Assembly: GCA_907165275.2 (NCBI GenBank) | Contig: OU015674.1 | Span: 1,860,001-1,924,000 of the forward strand | Length of the DNA: 64,000 bases | DNA from: Zygaena filipendulae | Lineage: Eukaryota > Arthropoda > Insecta > Lepidoptera > Zygaenidae | Direction of reading: 5' to 3' | Shown here: in pieces, positions 43,786 to 56,944 of the stretch | Position numbering within the stretch: position 1 is the first letter of the stretch | Layout: every line of letters begins with the position of its first letter | The notes under the pieces: model-generated | What the model was told of the DNA's origin: nothing | What the model saw: only the letters and a program-made list of their open reading frames with translations | Databases searched by the model: none | Made by a program: the position numbers and the translations under genes

Positions 43786-45516
43786 TTCTATATCTAATAA
43801 AAATATTTTTTAAAATAATAAAAATGTTTCAATAGTTCAATTTAATTAATTCTCATTAGCATACATTAATGATATCATTCAAATACCTATCATCATAGAA
43901 AAAAATGGTCACAGTGATGAATAATACATTTTTTATAAAGCCATGACAGTTTGTGTACTATAGATTTTTTTGTTACTGGGTCGTTGAACTGATCGGAAAA
44001 AAAATTGTTTGCACGGACTTGACATGTTCAGAAATATAGACCTGCAAAATGTGAACACGCTGTATAAGAATTAGCATTGACATTGACCGTTTTAGAATGT
44101 GCCCATTTTATATTGGTCTCTTAACACTAGTTCGCTGATCGAGAACCAAGGTTTTGGTTGTTGGTTTCGTATGAGACAAAATCTGTTGATAACCAATTCC
44201 AGACCGATTTTAATTAGTGGCTTTAATGTCAAGATATATATCAAATTTAATTCAACACGAACAAACAACACGAGTAATAAAGACCTCTTTTCTAGTTTTA
44301 CGAATTAAATTCATAACAAGTTTATATAATTATTATTATACATAGATCTATTGAAATATGGGTAATTTGAGTTTTGACGAGGTAATTGTGGCTTATTGCT
44401 CATAAATTGGAAATAAACTACATAAAACAGAACTGTGACGAATTCACACATACTTTTTTCGTGACGAATTTATAACAACCCCAATATATGTACCTAGTTA
44501 CCTACCTACCTAACAATTGGTTTTTTCTTAAATGTAGATAACGTTAAGTGATTTGAAACCTAGACTCTGACGTAGCTTATTTATTATATCAAATAGACAT
44601 TTTATTTTAGTTACTACCTATCTACTGTTTAGGGTTTTTAATAGAGTAACCTTAATATTTCGTTACTCAAAAGAAAAAACTACTACACATGAATTTCGTT
44701 ACGTTGGCCAAGGAAAACACATCCGTCAACTGACTGCTGGCTGGCGATAGTCGACATTGACAATGGTTTGAATTTGGAATGCGACCTTGAGCGAATTCGG
44801 TTTGTCGACGGACGCGGAGCATGCGCGATTTGCGCGGGAAACCAGATCAAGTTTTTATTTTCTGCTTGATTGGTTTCGTTACTAGCAGCTATCTATGCAT
44901 TTTTCGATAAAATACAAGCGTCGAATTTTTTAACATACTTTAAAAGCATTCGAGCTTTGGCAAATGTTAATTAGTTTTGAAAATCGAAATAGATACATAT
45001 TAATACTATAGTAGGTAGGAGCGCGATTTGTTATTCTCAAAAGTAAAACTAAAACTTTAGAACGAGATAAATAGGTATCTAGACTATCTAGCTGGTAAGA
45101 TATATAAATGAAAATTTTAAAAATGGTCGCAAAGGTCGCACCACCAAAATTGCTCTCGATTGGTACGTACCATCGGAATATATAAAATATACAAGCTCAG
45201 CTACGCAAAAACGTCCCCAAAACCAAACAAAAAGGAACTACAAAATTTTCGCAGGTTTACATAAGTAAGTTTCAGTAGGCAATGCCTTTTGATGCCACTT
45301 TTTGAAATGGTAATTTTTTTTTATGGAATTGTGAATCTGGGTAAAGTTTTCAGAATTTAGAAAGCAGAAACTGATTCAGAATTATAAAAGTCAATCTTGG
45401 AGACCTACGAATATTCTAGAATCGCACTTGTTTCTTTTTAGGTATAGATGTAGCCAAGTATTTTGTTTCATAATATAACTCTAGATAACTATATATATTA
45501 AAAAAAAAATGGCATA

Positions 45517-45715
45517 CTAGCTGTTCCCCGCGGTCTCACTCACGTTAATTTTAGAGATACCGCAGGACTTCCGGGATAAAAGTACTCTATGTCCTTTCCT
45601 GTACCTCTGATGACGTGTATACAAAATTTCATGATGGTCGGTTGAGCTGTTAAGGCATGAAAGCGTAACAAACAAATAAACAAACCCACTTTTACATTTA
45701 TAATATTAGAAAGGA
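45517..45715 (-). mobile_element. Helitron-like element, full length
   Basis: Plus strand starts ACTAGCTGTTCCCCGCGGTC (CTAG at 45517-45520) and ends TTTATAATATTAGAAAGGA, the reverse of the unit with both ends present. Confidence 0.75.
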
Positions 45716-48700
45716 TTTAAACATAAATGAGTAATGGATATTCAAAAAAATAAGTAAAGAAAGATGATGATGTATGTAGTATGTAAAGAAATTTTCCCAG
45801 GATATTTTAAAATTTAATCTTCGTCTTATAATACAATATTTGCTTTCTGCATTTCCAACTTTATATAAATGATTAGCTATTCAGATTTATCGTGAAAAGA
45901 AGGACATAATATTGTTTAAATTCGTTATAGTTTCGGACAATTCGAAGGTTAACATTGAAATTCAAATTTTAAGTTTCATGAAAAATGGAAATAAATCACC
46001 AGGTCATGGACAGAACTGAAACCAAACAGCTTTAGGTACCTACAAGCGCAGGACATAATATTTTGCACCGAAAGGCGCACTTTAGCATTTTTGTTGTTTG
46101 CCAGGGTTTCATTCAAAATGTGTATTTTATATTTTAAACTGTCACAGTTAAAAATCGTCATATTTGAAACAAACTTATAAAACAAAAATAGACAAGAGAC
46201 CGGTAAGCATACACAGGTGTGAGAAGTAAAACGTGAAAAAAGGAAATTTTTTAAGAAAATCGTGAGGTTTGCACCGAGGCCCACCTGGTCACTAGCTATA
46301 CGAGCACGAACACAAACGATTTACGAAAAATTCACCTATATTTTACGAGTAGCACTACCCTAAAAGGAATCGTTCCCGTACCTATGGAAGTATCCCTGCA
46401 AAAATATCTATAAAAAATAATAATCAAAACTCTCCCGAGCAGATATAAAAAAAAAAAATATTCGCGAATCAATGAACGACGCCGATAAGGTGTCAGGCCT
46501 TGAAACCAGGAACCTTGGAGACCTAACATAAATATCGACAGTGTAAATTCGGTCGATAAAACTTATAACTGTGTTGCTGTATGTTTGGTTCAAAATAAAT
46601 AACTATTATATTGAGGGGCGATTCTATTTGACATTGTATAAACTAAACCTGAGGGGCTAATGTTACTTTTGTTTCTATCATTTTTCGGTTTCAATAAAAA
46701 AACGTGGCGGTTTTGCGATTACAAAACGCATGTTTTAACACCTACAATATCAAGCAATCAACAAAAATAAACATACATATTTCAAAAGTTGAAGCTGTCT
46801 AAACATGATTAATTAATCACCAAATAGCTATTTTTTCTGAATGAAACTGAAATATGATAATAACAAAGTTACATAATTGTCCTGCCACCTATTACGTAAA
46901 AATTTAAAAATTTGCTATAGTACATTAACTTGACACTATTTATTAAAAAAAAAAACAAAAAAAAAACAGTAAAACGTAATCTATATAAGTAAAGTTTTAT
47001 TTTGGTCCTGATGCTTGTTGAAGTTCGTCGGACGTTAACCACTATTATCTTCCAAATAGGTAAGAGCTGAATCGTTATAATTGAAATCGTGCTATATGTA
47101 CGAAATGGGCATAACGATACTTGGTGGTTATGGTTTTATTTTGATATATATTTTGGTTTTATATTGGTATATATTTTGAAATACCGACCTCCTGAAGTCT
47201 AATTCGAGTTTTGAAAATTTAAAATTATATAGATAATTATAATTTTTTTATATCGTACATCGATATCGCTAGGGTTGTCAAATGAAATATTTTCCTATGC
47301 ATTTATGCATGCAGGAAAGTATATAATAATTTATTCTTCTAAATACGATTCAAATACTACACCCATAGTAAATGATTTTTTTGTATGGGTATGACCACCA
47401 AATACTGTCGCCTGAAAGAATCGTGTGTTTTTAATTTTATTCAGACTTCATATTTTGTTGAGAAAAATGAATTATAAGGCAAATAAATAAATAAAAAATT
47501 CTAAAACCAAAAGTAAAATTATATTATTATACCAGGGAAACAGAATATCTTTCTTTTAAAGTCTAAGTTTCATTTTTTTTTATTAAATTATTTTTGTTTA
47601 TTATATTCTTAGATAACACCTATTAATGGCAACACTTAGGTGGGAACGTCGCGTCGCGCGTCGTGTATGCATGTCCACAGCACATGTATCCGTGGCCTTG
47701 TAATGATTTCGAATTCTACCGGGTCATAAGAGCACTGCTTATCGAAATATTATATATCGCTTATAAGTAAATTGCCATTGAGTATATTATAGTATAATAG
47801 CAAACATTCTACTGTGTCACATAATTGACTCGTCTTTACCAACTTTTAAGTATTTTTTAAAGAATATCTAACTGTTGCATAAAAAAGTGAATTTAGGGAT
47901 AAGTTTATACATGGAACACCTATTCTAACTAATTACTTAAGCCTAGTTTATTGCTGCCCATATGACTGTTTTTGTATGTTGATTTAGAAAGTTACAAGAG
48001 GTGGGCAAACCTCCGACCCACAGCCTTAGAGATGACCCGTAAACATAGAAAACCTATAAAGAGATAATTTCTCTTCTGTTAAACTAATATTGCTCACATA
48101 TATTATAACGCAACATATCTCTTTATTGATCAAGTAAGATTACGATTTTTAAAGTTACGTAAAGTTTTAAGTAATTTTATTAAACTGTTTTTTTAATTTT
48201 ACTGCGTCCTATTAATAAAACACCTTTTGAACCGGAGAAGAGAAGACTACCTAAATAAAACGAGACTTAGATAATGCTAATTAATAAAATAACAGCTACA
48301 CAGCAGTAATTACAAAAATCCGTAGTATAAATTTATTTACGGAAAACCGACTACCAGTGACCAAACAATAAAGAAGAAAAAACCGAATTAAATCAAAGAT
48401 TGTAATCTGCCGGAAAACAATGTTAAAAATGGTTAAAATTCATTAACGCCGGGTACAGTTCGTTATCTGCGTCGGTGTTGCAACAAACAAAAAACCCAAC
48501 TACACACACAATAGGTATGGCAACACAGACATTAGGTACAACCTCAGAGCGACCCGGCGATTGTGACCTTGTGCACTTTTCAAGGTGCATCCGCACATCT
48601 ATTCTGAATGATTCAAATGCTTATACGACTTTCGTTTCCAACGGATTGATGAATGAAAATCATTAGAATAAGTTTTTTTACGAATGAACTGTCTTCATCA

Positions 48701-49148
48701 GCGATCTCTGATACATTTCTATTAGTTTTGGGGCTGCCTCGAGATTCGAGAATGGGATCAAACATTTTCCGCGCGGGAATATCAAATCATAAGATCAAGC
48801 GGATCAGAGCCCGGAGAAACAGCTAAAGAAAACATCATAAAAAGTTTAAAACCAAACAGGACCGAACGCAGAGTATATCTATACCAATTATTTGTAAACG
48901 TTCACAAATACATATCAAGAAACATAAATATTCAGAAGATAAGGTGCACCAATATGATTAAAGAAATAGGTAGCTAAAATAATTATGTATTAGATCAGCA
49001 TTAAAACTATTAAAAATATCATTATCTTGTCGCACAGGTTGTAGAGGTGGATATTCGTTTGAATTATCTATTTTAAACAGATAAAAATATTCATGGCGGC
49101 AACACTTTAGGTTAATGAGACATCTGGCAGGTCGGCAACGGTGATACT

Positions 49149-49386
49149 TGGACGCAGATAAGCAATAACATGTTAACCCACAAAATGAAGTTATTGATTC
49201 AGAACGATTTATTGAGAGGCAGAGAACGTTTTTTAATTATGTGTTGACCTTATTATATTGTTTAAATATGTAACTAAATATTGCGCATAAAAAATGTTGA
49301 CACAAAATGGTGCTATAATTTTAAAACTTTAATTTACTCAAAATTTCTCCAGTGTGGGTTAACACACTATTGCTTATCTATGTCCA
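49149..49386 (-). mobile_element. MITE-B copy 3, complete
   Basis: TGGACGCAGATAAGCAATAA then CATGTTAACCCACAAAATGA at the left, and CAGTGTGGGTTAACACACTA then TTGCTTATCTATGTCCA at the right: long inverted ends over 238 bp. The interior matches copy 1 in the opposite orientation. Confidence 0.8.
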
Positions 49387-50018
49387 CTTATAGTGTAAAG
49401 AGGAAAAGTTTGTTAGTTTATAAGTTTGGATGTAGAGGGACGTCTCTGTAACTAGGGGACCGATTCTGAAAAAAATTTCACTGATAGAAAACTTCTATCA
49501 GTATACCGAAATTCATGCGGGTGAAATCTAAATAACTAAGTGGAATAACATAATTATTATGTTTTTTTTTTAAACAATTATTTTAATCTATATCTATACC
49601 TATATTATAAAGAGAAAAGGTTTGACTTTTTCGGTTGTTTGTCATGGATAAACTAAAAACTGCTAAACCGATTCAAAAACTTATGTCATTCAAGAACTCT
49701 GCCATATAGCTTCCTAGCTAAGTACCTTTTGGTACTTTTAGCCCGGAATTCCCAAGGGAATTCCGAAATTAATGCGATTGAAACCAAAGGGGATCGACTA
49801 TCTATACTAATATATAAAGAGGTAAAGTTTGTGAATTATGAGATTGCGAGTTTGTGACGTTGTGACGGTAATCTCTGGATCCTACTGAACCGATTTTGAA
49901 AATTCTTTCACCCATAGGAAGCTACGGTAGTCCTGAGTGACGTAAGGTTCTTTTAGCCCGGAGTTCCCAGAGGAATTCCGAAATTAATGCGATTGAAACC
50001 GTGGGGGATCGACTAGTA
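49387..50018 (+). mobile_element. Three tandem Helitron-like units, third subtype
   Basis: Units at about 49387-49530, 49593-49800 and 49801-50018 each start near a (T)ATAAAGAG(G)(A/T)AA(A)G motif. They share an ACCGATTCTGAAAA- or CCGATTTTGAAAA-type core and end in ATGCG..TGAAA(C/T), the last two with GGGGATCGACTA. Only the last keeps CTAG. Confidence 0.6.
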
Positions 50019-50529
50019 TTTATTAAACTAATTTAGACAAAAATAATCCACTGCGGGTGCATGTGATCATAGCCGTTCAAAATTCGATTATTCTCACATA
50101 AAAAAAATGAATAGGTATTGAAAAACATACTATATTAAAAAACTAATAAACATATAGATACATGGAAAAAAGAATATTCGATATATTCGTACATAATAAT
50201 AAATTAGCAGCGCGAAGCCATCGCTCATTATCGCTCAGAATTTCAAATTTTATTGTTATAAAACTCATACACAAAAGGCTGTAACGACGCGGAACTTTGA
50301 AATCGTGATGCTCATTTCGTATGATGGCTGAGTTAACTCGTTGTACAATGAGTTTCAATTGCCGAACTCAACCCGCGAACACTTCCGATGTAGAAGGATA
50401 TATATTAATGTACAATAATTATGATTAATTCGCTTTATTATTAGTTTTTAATTGACGTATACAGTATAATTGAGTGCCGCTCGCGACTCTTCCTATAAAA
50501 TTAAATCTCATGGATCAAGCCATCTTTAC

Positions 50530-50682
50530 ACAGTATAAAATGATGTCGCTTCCGCTGTCTGTTCGCGATAAACTCAAAAAGTACTCGACCGATTTTCATG
50601 CGGTTTCCACGGATAGATAGAGTAATTTATGAGGAAGGTTTATATCTATAGTTTATCCTGGGATTCGCGCGGGAATAGCTAG
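50530..50682 (+). mobile_element. Helitron-like element, second subtype
   Basis: TATAAAATGATGTCGCTTCC, TCTGTTCGCGATAAACTCAA and GATAGATAGAGTAATTTATG, ending GCGCGGGAATAGCTAG followed by T. The terminal hairpin is reduced. Confidence 0.65.
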
Positions 50683-51166
50683 TTTTCATATAAAAGTAAG
50701 GTTAATTAAATCACTTTCTATAGTACGATAGGTATAATACGAGTAGCTACACAAGAATATTAAATGCTGAACAAATGTTTTTTTAGATGTTCTTATCTTT
50801 ATAGTTCTAGTATAGTTCTTATTTTTTTTTGGAAATGTATTCATACCTATCGAATATATTTCGTGTATTCATTTTGCAAAAATTATAGGTCATCAAATAT
50901 CTATTGATGAGTAGGGTATATATATCTAGTTGTCTTAAATCATTGTTCTATGACAAAAACGTGATAAGTCGTTTGAACAATCTCACCATTTCCTGAAATA
51001 AATGTAGGACACGCCGACATATCACAGGTATATATTATACAAATTTATTAACCAAATATATACATAATAGCTTAGACTTCAATAATTCCATTTAGGTACA
51101 ATATTTTACACAAATGTAAGCGAGCACTTACAATCCGTTATAATAATATTAATTTTGTAAACATAC

Positions 51167-51577
51167 CTTTTCTTCCTGAATGTTTTGATTCCCTTGTTCG
51201 GACAGTGGCGTAGAGGGCGCACTGTAGCCTTTGGGGCCTTCGTCTTGATTCACCATATTCTGCCTGTGAACCTCATTCTCCTGTTGGTCGTTATGCCTCA
51301 ACTCTTGTAGGCCGCTCTTGAATTCTGACAGTCTAAGCACGGACGGTTTTATCTCTGGCAAATCCTCGGGGTGTTCGTACCTCCTCAGATCGGTGAGGTT
51401 GGTCGCCAAATGTCTATGAGGGTCCAGATGGGAAGGCATACCTATAGACCTTAGGTGTTCTATACTTCTATGTATATGGGAGTAGTTGTCAACAGGGATC
51501 TCGGCCATCAGAGGGGAATTGTGGTAGTCTAACCCACCCCCGTCCGGTCTGTAGTCAACTGTTCTACCCTCCATCAT
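51167..51577 (-). CDS. rn/sqz: Candidate N-terminal coding exon of the rotund/squeeze-family gene
   Basis: On the minus strand the frame opens with ATGATGGAG in a good context (CTCAAAATGATGG) and encodes MMEGRTVDYRPDGGGLDYHN and on to PKGYSAPSTPLSEQGNQNIQ, 137 codons. It ends EEK at a strong donor, AAAAG|GTATGT, in phase 0. The product is polar, rich in His, Arg, Glu and Pro, with an APSTPL segment; it has no known domain and looks like the disordered N-terminus of a transcription factor. Strand and phase fit the zinc-finger exon at 14777. Against this, joining them directly leaves the first finger without its CxxC, so another exon may lie between. The next-best reading is an exon of a different minus-strand gene. 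Confidence 0.6.
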
Positions 51578-53989
51578 TTTGAGGTAGTTATCTCGGTATT
51601 CGTTCGCAATTTTCTAGCTAATCTTACATATATTCTTTAATATCTAGTGATTTGGCACTACGTTTTGTTTCCCTTTTTTTTCTTCTTATCATAAAAATAT
51701 ATTTCGATAGCAATGTCTCCTCTCCGCACGTTTTCTACAAGACATGGAATTTTTCGAGATCTTCGGTTGGAAAAAAGTCGCCTGAAATAAAGCATTTTGG
51801 TGTCTAAGTTTGCGAGATCGTGTAAAAATGATAATTAACTACATACGTATTATGTTGATAAACAAGGGAGATGTCCATAATATTGTATTTTAATAATATT
51901 TCCATGTTTTTCGTACATCAATATTTTATTACTCTTCATTACCTACTGTCATTTTGAATAATTTCAAATTGCATGTCTAATATGTAAATTTAGAATTAGA
52001 TGTGTGCAAAAAAAAAAAATAAAATAAAATTCCCGTGTTAGTACAATCAAACGAAAAAATGCTAAGAAATTTGAATTATTGTTGTAGTTTAAATTTAGAG
52101 TGAAAAATGGTGAGTTGCTTTTTTTTTTCAACTCAACGCGAGCAGGTGACGAGAGAACAGTCGCGTAGGTTGTGTCAATGATCTAGCCCGCAGCCCGTAG
52201 CCCACATGCCGCAACGAATAAGGCGTCAATAATCACGTTGCTTGTACATTCTGTACTGAGTTTATAATGTCAGAGCTAATGATAGATTTTGATCTTTGAT
52301 GGCAAAATCATAAAAAAGTTGTCGCATATTTTTGTTTTATTTATTTATATAATACTTATACGTACGATGGTAGAGATATAATACCTATGTCATAAATTAA
52401 AACGAACTTTTATTTGTAAAACTATTTTTTTTTTCATACAGATTATTAGTTAGGTAGGTAGGTACTTCTGACATTGAATTATAAAGTGATTAGCAGCGAA
52501 GTTCTCTGTTTGTAATTTAACTGCAAATTTTGTGACTTTTCGACATGAGTCAAATTGTTCTCAGTATTTACTTATTCCTAATCAACATATCATATCTAAT
52601 ACGCAGTATTTTTAAATGTCACTATTAGGTTTTTGTTAAACCATGTGTAAAGTAGGTACATAAAAATCCCACGTTTAGAATCAATATCATCTACACTTGT
52701 GTTTACGACAGTACCTGAAGTGTTCAGAGCAGGTACCACTGCTGTCAAAGAATATAATTATTTTGAACACTACCAAGTAATTTATCTCTTAGTTTCACTA
52801 CGGCACATAAAAATATGACTCTTATTGTCTTCGTTATAAGGATTATATTGGAGAGACTAAGAAGTTACCTCAAAGTTTTAGTTATTTTGTAATTGTATCG
52901 CAATTGTGGACACCATGGTTGATCGACTTTGGATTCTTAATTATACACGGGTTTGATCTTAGGAGTTATTTACTTAGGAATTGTATTATAACTTAACATA
53001 TTTTAGTATTGTTTTACTAGTTAGGAAGTTATTTAATATTTAGCTAGTTGGGTTCTAAATCTCGATCGTTTAAGTCTTTTGTACCTATCTAATTAAGGTA
53101 CTTTTAAAGGTGACGTTAACTTTAAAAAAAAAATAATAAGCTGTATTTTATCGGTAAAATTGTATTTAAATGTCATTTTTACTAACAAATTTCTTATGTA
53201 ATTTATTAATTTATTCTTATCACAACTCTACCATTTATATTTTCATTTATATTTCAGCAAAATACGACATGCATACATATAAAATACGATATTTTGGACA
53301 TAATGATACAAAGATTCGAATTTTTCTCGTCCCCATTTCGTTTGTTTACAAACAAATAAAAAAAAATTATGCAACCAAATGTAAGTGTTAACAGTTGATA
53401 CATAAATTTACACTCGATATAAAAACCGTCATGGCATACTGGCCGAAAATATTTCCGTATTTATAGTCCGGCCATGACTCAAGGTCACGTCTGACAGCCA
53501 CGCTCGCTGTTACAGCATCAGCCGGGAGGGATCTTACGTAAAATCCCCTTCTCCCCTCCCAGGGGAGGCACTCCCCCTCCCGTCAAACACCAAAGTCAGT
53601 AACAGAATAAATCACAAAAGTAAGTAATATCATTTCTCGTATGTTTTGTGTGTTATCGTAATAAATATATATATTTTTTCGTATCCATACCTGTAACTAT
53701 CCGAAATCTTCAAATATTCACCATCAACTATATCACCACAATAAATCACAGTTTGTTCTTATCAATAAAAAAAGTCACTAAAAATATCACATAAATGGTG
53801 GTAACACTACAGTCACAACACGTCCCAAAGGCAAACAGTCCAAGGCTTTCCGCCAAAATTTCTCAAAAAAAAACTTCGCGCGCACCGTACGCAACAGCAA
53901 ATAAACAAACGAGAAAAATCAAGTGCGATATATAAAAAAAAAAAAAATTAAGCCGGCGATGAAAAAAACGTAGAGCCGTGCTCTTGACC
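51578..53989. other. Upstream of the N-terminal exon, no further gene resolved
   Basis: AT-rich, presumably 5' UTR or intron of the minus-strand gene. 52120-52260 and 53450-53600 are GC-richer; the latter has a pyrimidine run (CCCCTTCTCCCCTCCCAGGG). Short open frames such as 53170-53391 are AT noise. Confidence 0.4.
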
Positions 53990-54960
53990 CTGCGGTAAAA
54001 TTATGAATGCCGACCGTCGTTACTAGGATCCAAATTACAAGATTTTTTGTGCTCAATATTTTAGTGTGCTATAGGTGTATAGATGTGCAGGTATACGTCC
54101 ACACGTGATGAAGCACTCCGTCCCTCTCGCACTCGAGGATTTGCGCGTGCAACGGCGTGCAGCAGCACTCGTGTTGAGGCAGCTTCAAGACGACATGTGC
54201 TTGCACAAAAAGCCGGCCCGGGTGCAATGTCGTTCGGATAAAGTGCGCTACGTACCGCGCGAATCCACAAAAATCCGATCCGAATTAAAACTATCAGTCG
54301 CCTAGAGACCGGCGCGGCGTGAACGAGACTGAATTTCAGATCTATAGTAGAAAAACCGTACTACACCGTCGAGGGGTACACTTACATATAAAATGGAAAA
54401 AAATCCACACGGGCTCCGACATTAACGACGGAGCTTAAAAAATCGGAGTGGGGAGCTACCTGCTCCGCTCGTTGATGTAGTGGCGTCCCGCTCTGCCGGC
54501 GAGACGCCGCACGCACACAGCCGCGAGGCGGTTGAGCGAAAAAAATACGTGTACACATTTTTTTATTATTCAAGATTTTTATGTGTGCAACTCGGTGCGA
54601 CAGGGACGACCGAGAGCCGCTGCCCGCGGAGCACGAGTGGGAACGAGACCGCGCGTCCCGCCACGTGCTCGTCCCTCGGTATTAAATAATAATTATAAAA
54701 TGGCTACAACACCGGCGATATCAAAAACTGTTCGGTAGACGATTTTTTGGGCGAGCTTTTGCGTTTTTTTCTGCTGAGCTTTTTGCAGAATCGAGTCGAA
54801 AACGAGGCATGCCGCAGTAGGCGCGACGGCCGCTGTGAATAAAAGAAAACAACGGACCGATTGACACACATTAAACCTAATGCGCGCAGAAAAAGTCGCG
54901 CCGGGGGAAAAAAAACCAAGGACGCGCCGCGAAAAAGAAGTTATTGATTAAAACAGGGCT
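53990..54960. promoter_or_regulatory. CpG-rich block, candidate promoter region
   Basis: CpG density rises sharply (GGAACGAGACCGCGCGTCCC, GCAGTAGGCGCGACGGCCGC), and short open frames occur on both strands purely from GC content. An E-box CACGTG lies near 54662. Its position 2.4-3.4 kb upstream of the candidate N-terminal exon fits the promoter or first noncoding exon of that gene. No TATA box or start site can be fixed by eye. Confidence 0.35.
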
Positions 54961-55089
54961 GTCATTGACCAGGCGTAAATGAGGGTGCTTAATTGTATGC
55001 AGTGGCGGATCCCGAGCGGGATCGATTGCTTTCCGTCTTAGCAAAGAATTTCAAACTAAAAAAAATAGGGTTGGTTCAAAGCTCGTTTG

Positions 55090-55322
55090 AAGTATCGCCG
55101 ATGAAGTAAATAATGTGTTCGATGATAATGACCATGTTAGACGTAATGTAATTGACGCCATAGAATAAGTTAAAACTATTCAAAATAAATTTGTTCGAAA
55201 AGAAAGATTTGACAAAAACATAACTGACGAAGAACCAATAACAGTGGAAATAAATCTGAACGATGATAATGATACTATAAATTTGATTTTAGATTCGATT
55301 GAGGTAAGTGTAAGATCGATGA
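55090..55322 (+). pseudogene. Decayed coding-like segment, family unknown
   Basis: A plus frame reads VNNVFDDNDHVRRNVIDAIE, then an in-frame TAA, then KFVRKERFDKNITDEEPITV and EINLNDDNDTINLILDSIE to a GTAAGT. The composition is acidic and repetitive (FDDNDH / LNDDND). Further broken pieces may follow to 55620. I cannot name it. Confidence 0.3.
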
Positions 55323-55829
55323 ATATAATATAACTCGATTGAATAAACAACCTATTGACCATGTGGATACTTCATGGACGTAGAAGAGTATAATTAATTG
55401 AATACGAGAGCATCAACAATGCATTCGTATGTAATGATATGCACACGTTCGCCGTATAATCTGTGGCAGATGTGCCTATGGTCATTCTTAAACCGATAGG
55501 GGATTGAAATTTACAAGGGATTAAGAATACAGTTATGGACATAGAGTCAGTAATAATAAACTATAGTGATAACTGATAGTTTCATTCAAAATTCCGGTCA
55601 CAATTATTGAAGAACAAAACCAGTAGATGTTTGCACGAAACGGCGCGAAATCACCTTCTTCGGTGACACACACACACCAGAATACGAACGTAGGTAGTTC
55701 TATGACTATTAATTCTATGGCTATGGAGTTTGAAAAAAAAATAACAATAATTGTATCCATACCTACTTATTTAAACTTAGGTTCTTACAATTTTACCTTG
55801 CCCTATTTGTACCTGCGCTTTAACAGGTA

Positions 55830-56700
55830 ATCACTGTACTATGTAACTATCCTAGTGCACAGTATAGTTTTTTACAATTCACAAAAACAATAATGTGTAT
55901 TTTTGGTTATAAAATCCAAAATATGCTCAAGTGGGATTCCCAACCAAAATATCACATTGTTATCGGCACCCAGACCATTTACACACCAAATAACGTCACC
56001 TGAATCGCTTAGCTTAGTTGCAACAAGACAATAGATTTTGTTGAGCACTTTCGATTTTTAAAGGAAGGTCGTTAAAATTATAATAAAGTAATAAAAAGTA
56101 GTTTTAACAAAATATTTCAATGGCCGCTGCACTCAATACTTGCCGCCGAACAAGCAATATTATAGTATACTTTCTTTAAGAATATTTTCTCACACTTACA
56201 TTTTACTAGCTTTGGTTTTTGTTCTCGGATGTTTATAGTGTATCAAATACCTTAATTAAGATCATTTTCTTGTAATCGTATACAATACTGATGTTTATCT
56301 AAAAAAAAAACACAAAAAAATTGGAGACTACTTCTGCATCAAAACATTTCACATCACTAACAAGGTTGCCTTGAAAAAATTGCTTCTAGCAATAAGGCCG
56401 CCTATTTGCCTGAAATTAATTTATATTATATTTAATGTTGTGAAGCTCCTTTGGTGCAATAAAGTATATTGTATTGTATTGTATTGTAACAAGGTTATGA
56501 ACTGATTGGAAGTGAAAAGTTAAAAATCATTCGATTTATTTATCGGTATAGAAGTAATTAATTCATCGTTACTAGAGTCAAATGACTGTAGACAAATATC
56601 AGAATATGATTACGAAATATGACTAAACCTTTCTGTAACAGCCTTCATAGATCCTCTTAGCTTTTAAAGGAAGAGCACGATGTCGTTGAATTTATCGTTT
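55830..56700 (+). other. AT-rich; LINE tail at 56430-56490
   Basis: CTTTGGTGCAATAAAGTATA then four TATTG units resembles the minus-strand LINE tail at 36371. The rest shows nothing recognisable. Confidence 0.45.
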
Positions 56701-56944
56701 TTGTTTTAAATATTATGCACTTAAGCTGTTTTCGGTGGGTTTCAGACGGGTGATTTTTTTTGGTTTTTTCAGGAACGGGATAAAAGTATTGTGTGGGACT
56801 TCTCGGCAGCCAATTAAACGCTTGAACTGTTGCTACCTGAAAGCCAAACTAACAAACAAACATACTGATAAGCACCAAAAAAATTCAAAATTAATTTTTT
56901 TACCAAAAGCATTTTCTTATTCTTTAGTGGGTGTACTTCTATAT

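Larger units (their letters stand above)
14778..51166 (-). other. rn/sqz: Candidate ~36 kb intron of the zinc-finger gene
   Basis: The span is bounded by the acceptor at 14778-14780 and the donor GTATGT at 51166-51161, both phase 0, on the minus strand. It holds many transposons listed separately, several GC-richer islands, and no further exon I can support on this strand. Stretches in which I recognise nothing: 14778-15600, 16000-16740, 16940-18110, 18445-19195, 19790-20360, 21640-22150, 22690-23320, 23440-23920, 25140-26310, 26580-27840, 28180-29110, 29940-30280, 30580-30975, 31710-31980, 32300-32740, 34740-36150, 36540-36870, 40520-42020, 42168-43455, 43786-45516, 45716-49148, 50020-50525 and 50690-51160. 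They are mostly AT-rich. Confidence 0.55.

Noticed and set aside
50143..50358. 71-codon minus-strand frame near 50.2 kb
   Set aside because: Some residues look protein-like, but no domain, partner exon or repeat family could be assigned.
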